A stretch of DNA of 38,457 nt from an uncultured Alphaproteobacteria bacterium (GTDB taxonomy: Bacteria; Pseudomonadota; Alphaproteobacteria; RF32; CAG-239), in assembly GCA_944389095.1 (NCBI GenBank), contig CALXLC010000020.1, forward strand, positions 1-38,457. The letters are read 5' to 3'. Position 1 is the first letter of the stretch; the number at the start of each line of letters is the position of its first letter. This document shows positions 6,402 through 16,083 of the stretch, piece by piece. The notes below the pieces were generated by a model. It searched no databases. It was given only the letters and a program-made list of their open reading frames with translations, and was not told the origin of the DNA. The position numbers were made by a program, and so were the translations under genes.

Positions 6402-8160
6402 ATTGGATAAAACCGAAGAAAATCAATTGGAACTGGATTTGCCGGCCCCGTCCGGAAAAACGATTCTGCCCGGATTTGAAAAGCCCGGACTGTATTTTAT
6501 TCCGCTGGGCGGCGCCGAAAAAGTCGGGATGAACATGTACGCCTATATCGCGGACGGAAAAATTATCGTGGTCGATTGCGGATATGATTTTTTGAACGAT
6601 GATTTCCCGGGTATGGAACTGGGATTGGCGGATGCTTCTTTTTTGGAAAATTATCAGGACTGCATTGAAGCGTTGTTCATCACCCATACCCACGAAGACC
6701 ATTTTGGCGCCATAGCTCATATTTGGCCCAAATTGCGCTGCCCGGTCTATGCAACGGATTTTACGTTGGGACATATTGTACCGAGGTTGAGAGAATACGG
6801 GCTGGACGAAGATGTGCCGCTGCATTCGGCGACGGAAAATCCGGTCATTAAGTTGCCCGGTTTTGAAGTGGAATATGTCCCGGTAGTCCATTCCACGCCC
6901 GAAAATTCGGCTCTGGTCATCCGGACGCCGTACGGAACGGTTTTCCATGCCACGGACTGGCGTTTTGACAACGGTGAAATCGGTTTTATGAAAACCGATA
7001 TGAAAAGGTTGGAAGAAATCGGCCGGGAAGGCGTCGATTTGTATGTCGGCGATTCTATTCATATGAGTCACGACGGTGAGCAGTTGTCCGAAAGCGAAAT
7101 CCGGAAAAATCTGCTGGAACTGGTTCCAAAATACAAAAATACGCTGGTTGCCACTTGCTTTGCGTCTAACATTGCCAGAATGGAAAGTCTGATTCTGGCC
7201 GCTCATGCGGCCGGCCGAACCCCGGTCATTGCCGGCATGAGTCTGATAGAAAACATGCGCATTGCCAAAGAATGCGGATATCTGGCAGACTTGCCGTCTT
7301 ATTCCGAGGCCAAACAGGCCATGGATATTCCGTTGGATAAAATGCTTTATATCTGTGCCGGGTCTCAGGGAAATTACCGCAGCGGCCTGACCCGGATTGT
7401 CAACGGCGAAAACAAAGACATCAAATTGGGCAAGGGGGATGCCATCATCTTTTCCTCGCAGATAATCCCCGGCAATGAAGAAAAAATTGAACGAATGCAG
7501 GAAAAACTCCGGGATGCCGGTGTTGAAGTCATTTCCGCCGAAGAATATAATGTTCACACTTCCGGACACGGAACCCGCGCGGATATTGTCAGAATGCTTT
7601 CGATTATCCGGCCGCGCGTCGTAATTCCGGTTCACGGCGACAAACGCTGTATCCGCCATGAAAAACGCTATGTGGCCGAAAAATGTCCCTGGGTCTCTGA
7701 AGTCCTGATTGCCAGAGACGGGGAAGTTGTTAATCTGTATGAGGGGCACGCCTCCGTTGTGGCCGAAGTCCCGGCCGGAGAATTGGGAGTCGACCGCCGC
7801 CGGGTTATCAGCCTGGGATCCCAGGTTGTCAAAAACCGCCGTCGCATTGCTTATAACTGCAGCCTGTTTATCAGCGCGTTTCTTGGTGAAAACTGGGAGG
7901 TAAAGGATTTGCAGATTTCGTCGATTGATATTTTGGATGAGGCCGATTTTGCAGAGCTTGCCGCAAAAATAAAGGCTGAAATGCTGGAACTGATTCCGTC
8001 CGAAGTTGTCAAACTCAATTACCGCCCGCGCCAGATAAAAGATTTTATTCAGGCAAAAATCAGAAAAATGGTTTACAAAGCCACGGATATAAAACCGGTG
8101 ACCTTCATGCATTTTTACAAAGAAGGGTTGATTGACGAAGCCGACAGCGGCGAGGCTTAA
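6382..8160 (+). CDS. rnj: Ribonuclease J
   Basis: This is a beta-CASP metallo-beta-lactamase ribonuclease with 5'-exonuclease and endonuclease activity in mRNA decay and rRNA maturation. The zinc motif HTHEDH lies at residues 102-107. Further metal ligands and the beta-CASP domain follow, and PVHGD near residue 420 is the usual late motif before the C-terminal domain. The start is uncertain. ATG at 6382 gives 592 residues; ATG at 6394 and a TTG at 6361 are alternatives, all inside the end of birA, so translation is probably coupled. The stop overlaps, on the opposite strand, the stop of the MBL-fold gene that converges on it. No terminator lies between them. Confidence 0.93.
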   Translation: MKRSMNKLDKTEENQLELDLPAPSGKTILPGFEKPGLYFIPLGGAEKVGMNMYAYIADGKIIVVDCGYDFLNDDFPGMELGLADASFLENYQDCIEALFITHTHEDHFGAIAHIWPKLRCPVYATDFTLGHIVPRLREYGLDEDVPLHSATENPVIKLPGFEVEYVPVVHSTPENSALVIRTPYGTVFHATDWRFDNGEIGFMKTDMKRLEEIGREGVDLYVGDSIHMSHDGEQLSESEIRKNLLELVPKYKNTLVATCFASNIARMESLILAAHAAGRTPVIAGMSLIENMRIAKECGYLADLPSYSEAKQAMDIPLDKMLYICAGSQGNYRSGLTRIVNGENKDIKLGKGDAIIFSSQIIPGNEEKIERMQEKLRDAGVEVISAEEYNVHTSGHGTRADIVRMLSIIRPRVVIPVHGDKRCIRHEKRYVAEKCPWVSEVLIARDGEVVNLYEGHASVVAEVPAGELGVDRRRVISLGSQVVKNRRRIAYNCSLFISAFLGENWEVKDLQISSIDILDEADFAELAAKIKAEMLELIPSEVVKLNYRPRQIKDFIQAKIRKMVYKATDIKPVTFMHFYKEGLIDEADSGEA

Positions 8161-8822
8161 ACCTCAAAAACATCGCCGGCTCTGGCAACGCCCTTAAAGC
8201 CGTATTCCCTGGCAGCTTCCGCCATTTTTTTGTAATTTTGCGGCAGATAATGCGTCAAAATGGTTTTTGCTTTGATTTCTGCCGGTGCATTAGCCATGTC
8301 TTTAAGATAAGCATGGGGAATGCCGCAGTGCAGCGTAGCGTCATGAACAATCAGCGAAGCCTTTTGCGCCTGAGGTGTATCCAGCAGGGAAATTGCCGTG
8401 TCCCCGCTGTAAAGAATCTTTCCGCCGATAAAAAGAGCCCGGCAGTCCATTCCCTTACCATGCGGAACGGAGAACGTTTCCAGATCAAAAGGATAATTGT
8501 CCGTCATCAGCTGCGAAATAAATCCGGGTTCTTCGCAGGCATGCAGTAAGGGCGTCCAATCCGTTCCGCCGATATAAACAGAGCGTTTTTGCGTCAGGAC
8601 AATGTCTTCCAGCAGAGTAACCGCCGATCCGCAATGATCCTGATGCAGATGCGAGAGCAAAACCGCCGTAATATCCTCGACATAGTCCAACAGCTGCAGC
8701 CGAGGGTAAATGTTGTAGCCGCAGTCAGCCAAAATAACGTGGTCTCCGCCTCGTATCAAAAGAGAAGAATTAAGCCCTTCTTCGGCCAAAGCCGAATTCG
8801 CCCCGATAATTTCTACCTGCAC
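8157..8822 (-). CDS. MBL-fold metal-dependent hydrolase
   Basis: This 221-residue protein has the metallo-beta-lactamase fold. HLHQDH at 58-63 supplies the metal ligands, SGDT near 139 and a late TH near 190 complete the set expected for an RNase Z or phosphodiesterase-like hydrolase. The short length and absence of an exosite insertion argue against a canonical tRNase Z, so the substrate is unknown. An AAGGAG ribosome binding site precedes the ATG. It follows the PhoR-like kinase by 17 bases and is likely in the same transcript. Its 3' end overlaps rnj by four bases around a shared TTAA. Confidence 0.8.
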   Translation of the reverse strand: MQVEIIGANSALAEEGLNSSLLIRGGDHVILADCGYNIYPRLQLLDYVEDITAVLLSHLHQDHCGSAVTLLEDIVLTQKRSVYIGGTDWTPLLHACEEPGFISQLMTDNYPFDLETFSVPHGKGMDCRALFIGGKILYSGDTAISLLDTPQAQKASLIVHDATLHCGIPHAYLKDMANAPAEIKAKTILTHYLPQNYKKMAEAAREYGFKGVARAGDVFEV

Positions 8823-8839
8823 TTCAAACTCCTTTTGTT

Positions 8840-10264
8840 TTAATCCTGCGCAACCGGAAGATAAATGGTAAATGTCGTGCCGTTATATCCGTTTGAATTG
8901 ACGGTCAGGTTGCCGCCGTGACGGATAATAATGTGCTTGGCAATAGCCAAACCTAATCCGGTTCCTTTAATATTCAAGTCTTTGTGTTCCTGCATCCTGT
9001 AAAAGCGTTCGGTCAGCCGGGACAGATTTTCGGGACTGATTTTCGGGCCCTTGTTGTTGACGGAAATCGCCACGCCGGCCCCGGCCGAGGTTTTAAAACT
9101 TTTTGAAGAAGGAATCTTTTCGCAATTTTTAATCCGAATGGTCACATCGGTTTTTGCCAGACCGTATTTAATGGCATTATCGGTCAGATTTTGAATAATC
9201 TGCTTGACCTGTGCCCGGTCTGCCGTGATTTCGGGAATATTGTCCTCACTCAAAACTTTTATGGACATTTCTCTTTCTTCGGCTTTCAGGGCCAAAGCCT
9301 GCGAAACTTCCTGAACAATCTCGCCGATGTTTGCCTTGCCGTCCGGTTTTTGGTCCTGATTCATTTCTATTTTTGACAAGGAAAGCAGATTTTCAATCAA
9401 AGATGACATATATTCGGCCTGTTCGGCCATGATTTTCAAAAATTTTTCCCGGGCGGCGGCATCATCTTTGGCCGAAGTCTGCAGTGTTTCGATAAAACCG
9501 GAAATCACCGACAAGGGAGTTCGGAGTTCATGACTGGCATTGGCCACAAAATCAGACTGCATTTTTTCTATTTTCATGGACTTTGTCAGATCATAAATAG
9601 ACAGCACGGCCACGGCCCGCCCTTTGGAGAGCCAGGGCAGTTGCTTAATATGGGCATAAAGTTTCTGAGCCACAGGTTTTTCGGCGTAAAAAATCAAGTT
9701 TTCCGATTTGCTTTCTTTATTGAGAACCCGCAGGACCGCATTAATAAAATTGTTGGAATTAAAAAGCTTGTCGATGTTTTTGTCCGTGATGTTTTTGCCA
9801 AAGGCGTTGCGGGCGGAAAGATTGGCGCCGAGAATGTTGCCGGAACGGTCAAGCATCATAATCGGATCCGGCAGACTGTCGAGCACCGCCGTATCGGAAA
9901 TGGTCTGCGCCTCAAGCATGTCTGTTTTTTGAGCCCAAAAGCGATGCATGGCATTGACGGCATCCACGATTTCCTTGGCATCTTTTTCGGACAGGGTCAT
10001 TTTTGATTCGTCAAAACTGCCGCCGGTGGTCAGACTGGTAATATAGCGCTTTATTTGCTGCAGTTCAAAAGTCAGCGGAAACAGCAAAACGATATTGAAC
10101 ATGGTTACCGCGCCGAGTGAAATAACCGCCAGCATCGGGTCGACCAGCCGGAAGGCCGCCAGCGTAATAAACACCAGAGCGGTCGGGAAAGTCAAAAACA
10201 GCACTCGTTCGGCAAATTTTGAGTTTTTTTCAATTCCCAGAGCTTTTCTTGCGCGCTCAAACAT
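8840..10264 (-). CDS. phoR: PhoR-like membrane sensor histidine kinase
   Basis: The 474-residue protein has two transmembrane helices near residues 21-38 and 45-65 with almost no periplasmic loop, a PAS domain at about 123-228, a HisKA dimerisation domain and a HATPase domain. The phospho-accepting histidine is H245 in SHELRTPL, and GTGLGLAI near the end is the G-box for ATP binding. The layout and the FVANASHELRTP context are those of PhoR, the kinase that senses phosphate limitation with PhoU/Pst, but no phoB, phoU or pst gene is nearby, so the signal is inferred. ATG at 10264 was chosen over the TTG one codon upstream. It is divergent from mutS and heads a two-gene unit with the MBL hydrolase. 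Confidence 0.85.
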   Translation of the reverse strand: MFERARKALGIEKNSKFAERVLFLTFPTALVFITLAAFRLVDPMLAVISLGAVTMFNIVLLFPLTFELQQIKRYITSLTTGGSFDESKMTLSEKDAKEIVDAVNAMHRFWAQKTDMLEAQTISDTAVLDSLPDPIMMLDRSGNILGANLSARNAFGKNITDKNIDKLFNSNNFINAVLRVLNKESKSENLIFYAEKPVAQKLYAHIKQLPWLSKGRAVAVLSIYDLTKSMKIEKMQSDFVANASHELRTPLSVISGFIETLQTSAKDDAAAREKFLKIMAEQAEYMSSLIENLLSLSKIEMNQDQKPDGKANIGEIVQEVSQALALKAEEREMSIKVLSEDNIPEITADRAQVKQIIQNLTDNAIKYGLAKTDVTIRIKNCEKIPSSKSFKTSAGAGVAISVNNKGPKISPENLSRLTERFYRMQEHKDLNIKGTGLGLAIAKHIIIRHGGNLTVNSNGYNGTTFTIYLPVAQD

Positions 10265-10295
10265 CAATGTTTTCCCATATTTTACAAATTAATCC

Positions 10296-10323
10296 TAGAC
10301 TAGAATTTTAATTATTGTATGAT
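10296..10323 (+). promoter_or_regulatory. Likely promoter of mutS
   Basis: TAGACT at 10296-10301 and TATGAT at 10318-10323 are separated by 16 bases. The -35 overlaps the small palindrome CTAGACTAG. The predicted start leaves a leader of about 39 bases before the ATG at 10369. Confidence 0.5.
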
Positions 10324-10368
10324 GAAACAAGTTTAAAATTAATAAATATTTACAAGTTTTATAAGAAA

Positions 10369-13056
10369 ATGGACGACCTTGAAAATATCAGCAAAATGAC
10401 GCCGATGATGGCGCAGTATCTGCAGATTAAAAACGAGCACAAAGATTATCTGCTGTTTTATCGCATGGGCGATTTTTATGAATTGTTTTTGGATGACGCG
10501 ATTGTGGCCTCAAAAGCTCTGGACATCACCCTGACCAAGCGAGGCAAGCTTGATAATCAGGAAGTTCCGATGTGCGGCGTGCCTTTTCATGCGTATGAAA
10601 GTTATCTGGCAAAACTGATACGTCAGGGATATAAGGTTGCCATTTGCGAACAGGTGGAAGATCCCAAAGAGGCCAAAAAGCGCGGCTACAAAGCCGTGGT
10701 CAAACGTGAGGTCATCAGGCTGGTAACAGCGGGAACTCTGACCGAAGAACCGCTGCTTGATGCCAAAAAGAACAATTTTCTGCTGACGGTGGCAAAACTG
10801 TCGGACAATCTGGGACTGGCTTGGCTTGATGTTTCCACCGGAGATTTCTGTCTGCAGGAGATAAATTTGCGCGGCAGGGATGAAGCAGCGGTTTTAAGCG
10901 GTGTCCTTTCCCGGCTCAATCCGGTCGAAACGGTAGTGGCGGATACTTATTTGCAAAATCCGGCATTGTTTAATGTTTTTAACGACTATCGTGATCAGCT
11001 TTCGGTTTTGCCGCAGGCCAGATTTAACAGCGAAAACGCCAGACATCGTCTGGAGGAGGCGTTTCAGGTCAAAACGCTGGATGCCTTTGGCAGTTTTGAC
11101 CGTGCGGAAATTACCGCTGCCGGCGTTCTGCTCGACTATGTCGAAACCACGCAAAAAGGCAAAATTCCCTTAATATCCAAACCCGTCAAAGTTACCGAAA
11201 GCCAGATTATGGAAATTGACGGCGCAACCCGCCGGTCACTGGAGCTTGTCGAGTCGCTCACCGGAGACAAAAATTCCTGCCTGCTGGGCGTTATTGACCG
11301 GACAGTTACCGGCGCCGGCGGCCGGTTGCTGGCTTCCCGGGTGGCCAATCCGCTCAAAGATGTTGCGGCAATCAACCGCCGGCTGGATATGGTGGAGTTT
11401 TTTACGTCATATGCGCGGATAAGGGAGGATTTACGAGCCGTGTTAAAGGCCTGTCCGGACATTGAGCGGGCCGTATCACGGCTCAGTTTGGGCCGCGGCG
11501 GTCCCCGCGATTTGGACAACATCAGACAAGCGCTCGCGGTAGTGCCGAAACTGCGTAATCTGTTGGGCGGCATTTCTTCCGAACCGGGAGAAACCGTTCC
11601 CGCCAGTTTGCCTGAGGCCCTGCAGAAAGTGGCCGCCGGGTTTGGACGACATGAAGGCATGGTCGACACTCTGACCAATGCCCTGGCCGATGACTTGCCT
11701 CTTTTGGCCAGAGACGGAGGTTTTATCCGTGACGGCTATTATCCGCCGCTTGATGAAGTCAAGCTGCTAAAAACCGACAGCCATAAAATGATTGTCGATT
11801 TGCAGGCCAAATATGCCGAAGCGGCCGGGATTCCGAACCTTAAGATAAAATATAATAATGTCATCGGTTATTTTATCGAAGTACAGAGTAAGTTTGCCGC
11901 AACCATGCTGGAAAACAAAAACTTCATTCACCGCCAATCGGTTTTGAACGCCGCGCGCTTTACAACCGTCGAACTGAGCGAACTGGAGGACAAAATTCGC
12001 GGTGCGGCAGATAAAGCCTTGGCCATGGAGTTGGAAATTTTCAACAATCTGGTCCACGATATTCAATTGGCATCGGAGGATATTCTGCGTACGGCCAAAG
12101 CCATGGCAGAGCTGGATGTCGCTTCGGCATTGGCGGATCTGGCCGTAGAAAAAAATTATTGTCGGCCGCTGGTCGATGACAGCCTGATTTTTGATGTCAG
12201 GGAAGGGCGGCACCCGGTTGTGGAAAATTCTATCAGCAAAGATAACGCCGGGGCCTTTGTGGGCAATGACTGTCGGCTGGATGAAGAAAAGGGCTGCCTC
12301 TGGCTTTTAACCGGTCCCAATATGGCCGGTAAGTCGACCTTCCTCCGTCAAAATGCCATTATAGCGGTCATGGCGCAAATGGGCTCTTATGTTCCCTGTG
12401 CATCGGCACACATCGGCGTGGTTGACAAGATTTTTTCCCGGGTCGGGGCTTCGGATGATTTGGCGCGGGGGCGGTCAACGTTTATGGTCGAAATGGTGGA
12501 AACCGCCAGTATTTTGAATCAGGCCGACGAGCGCTCATTTGTTATTCTGGATGAAATCGGAAGGGGAACCGCCACCTTTGACGGTTTATCAATAGCCTGG
12601 GCGGTGGTCGAGCATCTGCACGAGGTCAATAAATGCCGGGCATTGTTTGCCACGCATTATCATGAACTGACGGCACTGACCTCGCGTTTGCCGAACATGA
12701 CATTGCATTGTATGAAAATCAAAGAGTTTAATGATGATGTTATCTTTTTGCACGAAGTAATTGACGGCGCCGCCGACCGTTCTTACGGCATTCATGTTGC
12801 CAAATTGGCCGGTTTACCGAAAAGTGTTGTCAAACGGGCAGAGCAGGTCCTGACGTCTTTGGAACAGGACGGCAAGAGTCGTTCAATGGCCAAACTGGCT
12901 GACGACTTGCCGTTATTTGCCGTCATGCGGGAAAAAGAGGAGGAAAAAGCCATGGCGCATTCTCCTGCCTTGGAGGCTTTGGAAAAACTTAATCCCGATG
13001 AGTTGACGCCGCGTGACGCTCTGGAAAAGCTTTATGAATTAAAAGCGCTGCTTTAG
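10369..13056 (+). CDS. mutS: DNA mismatch repair protein MutS
   Basis: MutS recognises base mismatches and small loops after replication and recruits MutL using ATP. The 895-residue protein is full length. The mismatch-binding Phe-x-Glu motif lies in DFYELF with F36 and E38, the same numbers as in Escherichia coli. The connector, lever and clamp domains follow, then the ATPase with Walker [10 protein letters not shown] starting at residue 649, [12 protein letters not shown] near 728-739 and ATHYHEL close after. The ATG at 10369 was chosen because the protein from there aligns with known N-termini; the frame extends further up without a ribosome binding site. It is a single gene ending in a strong bidirectional terminator. 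Confidence 0.97.
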   Translation: MDDLENISKMTPMMAQYLQIKNEHKDYLLFYRMGDFYELFLDDAIVASKALDITLTKRGKLDNQEVPMCGVPFHAYESYLAKLIRQGYKVAICEQVEDPKEAKKRGYKAVVKREVIRLVTAGTLTEEPLLDAKKNNFLLTVAKLSDNLGLAWLDVSTGDFCLQEINLRGRDEAAVLSGVLSRLNPVETVVADTYLQNPALFNVFNDYRDQLSVLPQARFNSENARHRLEEAFQVKTLDAFGSFDRAEITAAGVLLDYVETTQKGKIPLISKPVKVTESQIMEIDGATRRSLELVESLTGDKNSCLLGVIDRTVTGAGGRLLASRVANPLKDVAAINRRLDMVEFFTSYARIREDLRAVLKACPDIERAVSRLSLGRGGPRDLDNIRQALAVVPKLRNLLGGISSEPGETVPASLPEALQKVAAGFGRHEGMVDTLTNALADDLPLLARDGGFIRDGYYPPLDEVKLLKTDSHKMIVDLQAKYAEAAGIPNLKIKYNNVIGYFIEVQSKFAATMLENKNFIHRQSVLNAARFTTVELSELEDKIRGAADKALAMELEIFNNLVHDIQLASEDILRTAKAMAELDVASALADLAVEKNYCRPLVDDSLIFDVREGRHPVVENSISKDNAGAFVGNDCRLDEEKGCLWLLTGPNMAGKSTFLRQNAIIAVMAQMGSYVPCASAHIGVVDKIFSRVGASDDLARGRSTFMVEMVETASILNQADERSFVILDEIGRGTATFDGLSIAWAVVEHLHEVNKCRALFATHYHELTALTSRLPNMTLHCMKIKEFNDDVIFLHEVIDGAADRSYGIHVAKLAGLPKSVVKRAEQVLTSLEQDGKSRSMAKLADDLPLFAVMREKEEEKAMAHSPALEALEKLNPDELTPRDALEKLYELKALL

Positions 13057-13057
13057 A

Positions 13058-13095
13058 AAAAAAGGCATTTCCCGAAAATGGAAATGCCTTTTTTA
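13058..13095. terminator. Bidirectional terminator between mutS and the 744-residue gene
   Basis: The arms AAAAGGCATTTCC and GGAAATGCCTTTT pair perfectly around a seven-base loop, with runs of A before and T after. It serves mutS on the plus strand and the convergent gene on the minus strand. Confidence 0.92.
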
Positions 13096-13107
13096 GGGAT
13101 AAAACGA

Positions 13108-15342
13108 TTATTTGCTCTTGGCGAGCTTTTCATAGAGTTTTTTATCTCTCATCGCCTTAAGAACTTTTCCGGCATTTTCTTTGCGGAGCTTTTTGCCGCT
13201 TTTGCCGTCGTCTTCCAGATCCGGTTTGGCATAAACACCGCGGTCACCCATTTCTTCTTTGACGGCGTTTTTCAGACGTTTTTTCATTTCTTCGGCTTTT
13301 TCTTTATAAGCCTTGTGGACGGCCTCTTTCTGATTTTCAAAAATAGACTCTCCGGTAAACTCTTGTCCCTTGAAAGCAAAAGAAAGATTTTCCCGGGCTT
13401 TTTGTTTCAGCTCTTTGGTGCGGCTGTCCAGATTTCCGGCCAGCTGAGCCAGCTTTTCGTCCGGCTTCCTTGTCTCATAATCATTAATGGCTTCTTGCAG
13501 AGAAGGCAAAGAAAACGGAGATGCTGCCTGATATTCAGCGTCAGCCTTTTGTTGTCTTCTATCAGCTTCGGCATATAGTGTGTTGAATACCCTGAAACTT
13601 TCCTGAGAAACAAGCGCCGGTTCAATTTTATCAAAAATATCTTTGTGTTTTGCCAGATTGGGCAGAAAAGCGTTGAGTTCCTGCACCAGTTTTTCGGTTT
13701 TTTGCTGACGTCCTTTTTCTTGTTTCCCGCTGAAAATTGAAGATAGACCGCTTTGTTTTGCATATTCAACCGTTTGCGGTGATTTTCCGGCTATGGCATT
13801 GCGGACAATCTTTTCAAGAGAGGCATCGGAAAGCTGTGTTTCTTTATCTGTCCGCAGACCGGCAATTTCCCGGGACAAACTGATGAGGCGGTTTAAATCG
13901 GATTGTGTTTCCGTATATTCCCGGATTTCCGCGTCAACTTTCTCTTTTTGTTTCTGTTTTTGCAAAATAAGCGCGGCTTTTTCCTTGTTTTGCTGATGCC
14001 AAACGCTTTGTTTTTCTACAAAAGGAGTCAGCTCGTGAATAAATTTTTTCATTTCGGGCGAGACGGTTTTCATTTGCAAAGCCTTATCCAGCAAAAAGTT
14101 GACATCTCTGTCGGCAATATAAGGATGCTCTCCTTTTTTGACGGAGGAAATGTATCGCGTCATCAGTTTCAGACGTTGACTTTCCGGGAGGTTGAAATCT
14201 GACTGCGACAACAGGGACAGCTGAGTTTCCGGAGAAAAATTTTTATAACCGGCCAGTTCTTGCGGACGATGGCGGATAAGCAGCTGCATTTCACTCAGAG
14301 ACAGTCCCGAGCGCTTGTATTTATTAATATCGTCCCAAAGACGCTGAGCCCTGACTTCTTCCACGGCATTCCGATATGCCTGTGCATTTAAGGAGTTTTG
14401 AGGAAAATTCCGCGTTTCGGGAAGTTTCATTTTATATAAACAGGTGTAAAAGAATTTTTGTGCCCCATCGCCGGACGGGAGCATTTCAGCCCAGTTTGCA
14501 GGAATAAGTCTTCCCTCGCTGTTGACAAAGTTATGTTTAAAATTAAAGCTTTCCGAAATTTTTTCGGCCAGTTCGGTCAGTTTTGCCATGCGGGCGGAAC
14601 GGGAAAAAGAACCGTGGTCATGGGCATCGGCAGTTTTAAGAAGATTGAAAAAAGTCGGCAGCATAAGACCGTTTTCTCCGTTAGTCTGCGCATAAACATT
14701 AAGTGCTTCGGCCTTGACCTCCCAGGGAAGGGAAAGCTGACGGTTCGCCGCGTCGGCTTTAGAGGCGGTGGAAAGCAGATGTTCGCTCAGCTTGGAGACC
14801 AGATTATAATTGATATTATAATCGGAAGAGTCCTTTTCCGGCAGCTTAAGATGCGCATCCGGCAGCAGCCTTACCCAATAAGGATCTTTTTCCAGGCCAA
14901 TATCCAGCAGGGTCATTTTTGCCATGTCGTCAAGACTGTTCAGCCAGGAACTGTCGGAGGAAAAGTTTTTGACGGCATTAAGAACAATGTTGCGGTAGGC
15001 TTCCTGATTTTGCCAAGCGCTGCTATTGACGTTATGAGGTATTCCCAGCATGCTGATTAGCCGGCTGTTCAACGCTGAATCGCCTTTGGCAAAAGTTGTT
15101 TCAAGAGTCTTTTGCATAATATACTGAAAGGCTTCCGATTGGTACCGATCGTTATAGGTACCGGTAAGGTCTAAACTGCCGATAACACTGAAATCGACAT
15201 CTTTTCCGATAGGCAGAAAAGTCATATCATAACGATTTTTTTGATAAGCCGCGAGTGCCTGATTTAAATAAGTGTTTCGTTCGCTGAAGTCTGTTCCCGA
15301 TAATTCTGTTAGTTCTTTTCCCTGATATGAATATTCTGTCAT
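13108..15342 (-). CDS. Large soluble protein of unknown function
   Basis: The gene encodes 744 residues and matches no family I recognise. There is no signal peptide or transmembrane helix. The N-terminal 350 residues are mixed helical with many aromatic and asparagine residues. From about 390 to 480 there is a long charged region with a glutamine/lysine-rich coiled coil (around 443-470), followed by further coiled coil up to about 690. The last 50 residues are strongly basic. ATG at 15342 was chosen because AGGA lies seven bases upstream; a TTG two codons earlier is less likely. It has its own near-consensus promoter and shares a terminator with mutS. The composition recalls intracellular scaffold proteins or secreted effectors, but nothing decides between these. 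Confidence 0.75.
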   Translation of the reverse strand: MTEYSYQGKELTELSGTDFSERNTYLNQALAAYQKNRYDMTFLPIGKDVDFSVIGSLDLTGTYNDRYQSEAFQYIMQKTLETTFAKGDSALNSRLISMLGIPHNVNSSAWQNQEAYRNIVLNAVKNFSSDSSWLNSLDDMAKMTLLDIGLEKDPYWVRLLPDAHLKLPEKDSSDYNINYNLVSKLSEHLLSTASKADAANRQLSLPWEVKAEALNVYAQTNGENGLMLPTFFNLLKTADAHDHGSFSRSARMAKLTELAEKISESFNFKHNFVNSEGRLIPANWAEMLPSGDGAQKFFYTCLYKMKLPETRNFPQNSLNAQAYRNAVEEVRAQRLWDDINKYKRSGLSLSEMQLLIRHRPQELAGYKNFSPETQLSLLSQSDFNLPESQRLKLMTRYISSVKKGEHPYIADRDVNFLLDKALQMKTVSPEMKKFIHELTPFVEKQSVWHQQNKEKAALILQKQKQKEKVDAEIREYTETQSDLNRLISLSREIAGLRTDKETQLSDASLEKIVRNAIAGKSPQTVEYAKQSGLSSIFSGKQEKGRQQKTEKLVQELNAFLPNLAKHKDIFDKIEPALVSQESFRVFNTLYAEADRRQQKADAEYQAASPFSLPSLQEAINDYETRKPDEKLAQLAGNLDSRTKELKQKARENLSFAFKGQEFTGESIFENQKEAVHKAYKEKAEEMKKRLKNAVKEEMGDRGVYAKPDLEDDGKSGKKLRKENAGKVLKAMRDKKLYEKLAKSK

Positions 15343-15382
15343 CGACAAATCCTAAAATGGTTAAAAAGTTGAATATGCATTC

Positions 15383-15411
15383 ATTATATATCACGCGGCA
15401 TCAGAAGTCAA
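15383..15411 (-). promoter_or_regulatory. Near-consensus promoter of the 744-residue gene
   Basis: On the minus strand TTGACT (15406-15411) and TATAAT (15383-15388) are separated by exactly 17 bases. The predicted leader is about 34 bases. This is one of the strongest promoters in the window. Confidence 0.85.
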
Positions 15412-15485
15412 TTGCTTTTTGCGAAAATTTAGACAAATAAAGAAAGAAGGGTTATAGACAAAACAAAATTAAGCAAAAACATAGG

Positions 15486-15519
15486 GTTATTAAATGGTAT
15501 TGTAATACCATTTAATAAC
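15486..15519. repeat. Perfect inverted repeat with 16-bp arms upstream of rplM
   Basis: GTTATTAAATGGTATT at 15486-15501 and its exact reverse complement at 15504-15519 are separated by only two bases. It lies 27 bases upstream of the rplM -35 box. No T run follows on either strand, so it is not a typical terminator; an operator or cruciform-forming site is more likely. Confidence 0.75.
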
Positions 15520-15546
15520 ATATTGAAAAAAATAATAATTTTTATG

Positions 15547-15574
15547 TTGACATTAGAATTTAATCCTGTATAGT
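15547..15574 (+). promoter_or_regulatory. Promoter of rplM-rpsI
   Basis: A perfect TTGACA at 15547-15552 is followed after 16 bases by TATAGT at 15569-15574. The predicted leader is about 35 bases. No ribosomal-protein binding structure is obvious in it. Confidence 0.85.
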
Positions 15575-15616
15575 CACAACCGAAATTTATAACCTTCTTT
15601 AATAAAGAGAGAAAAT

Positions 15617-16081
15617 ATGAACACTTACGCAACAAAACCCTCTGATATTGAGAGAAAATGGTATGTCGTTGACGCCAGCGGTGTTGTATTGGGTCGTCTT
15701 TCTGCTGAAATTGCCAAGATTCTGCGCGGCAAACATAAGCCGAATTTTGTTCCCAATATTGACTGCGGAGACTATGTCATCGTCATCAATGCCGAAAAAG
15801 TCAAACTGACCGGTAAAAAACTGACTGATAAAAAATATTTCAAGCACACCGGTTGGATTGGCGGCATCAAAGAAACCACTCCGGCCAAAATTCTTGCCGG
15901 CAAGTTTCCGGAGCGCGTGATTATCAAAGCCGTAGAGCGCATGATTAGCCGTAATCCGATGGGCCGTCGTCAGATGACCAAATTAAAAGTTTATGCTGGT
16001 GAAAATCATCCTCACGCAGCTCAGAATCCCGAAGTTCTGGATATTGCTTCCAAGAATGACAAGAATAAAAGGAGCGCATAA
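15617..16081 (+). CDS. rplM: Large ribosomal subunit protein uL13
   Basis: uL13 is an early-assembling protein of the 50S subunit. The 154-residue protein is the usual length for alphaproteobacteria. Family landmarks are RKWYVVDA near 14-21, LGRLSAEIA near 26-34, the [11 protein letters not shown] strand near 51-61 and the [14 protein letters not shown] block near 115-128. The ATG at 15617 follows AAAGAGAG at a good distance. It is the first gene of the conserved rplM-rpsI pair, with rpsI two bases downstream. Confidence 0.98.
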   Translation: MNTYATKPSDIERKWYVVDASGVVLGRLSAEIAKILRGKHKPNFVPNIDCGDYVIVINAEKVKLTGKKLTDKKYFKHTGWIGGIKETTPAKILAGKFPERVIIKAVERMISRNPMGRRQMTKLKVYAGENHPHAAQNPEVLDIASKNDKNKRSA

Positions 16082-16083
16082 TA

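Noticed and set aside
6247..8112. A 621-codon open frame on the minus strand opposite rnj
   Set aside because: It lies wholly antisense to a clear RNase J gene, has no ribosome binding site, and its product is rich in Phe, His, Asn, Arg and Gln in the manner of an antisense shadow of a real coding frame.
14458..15060. A 200-codon plus-strand frame inside the 744-residue gene
   Set aside because: It is antisense to a longer frame with a strong promoter and ribosome binding site, and has no start signals of its own.
15431..15465. Repeated AGACAAA motifs between the 744-residue gene and rplM
   Set aside because: There are only two short copies in AT-rich DNA with irregular spacing, which is not enough to call a repeat array or binding-site cluster.
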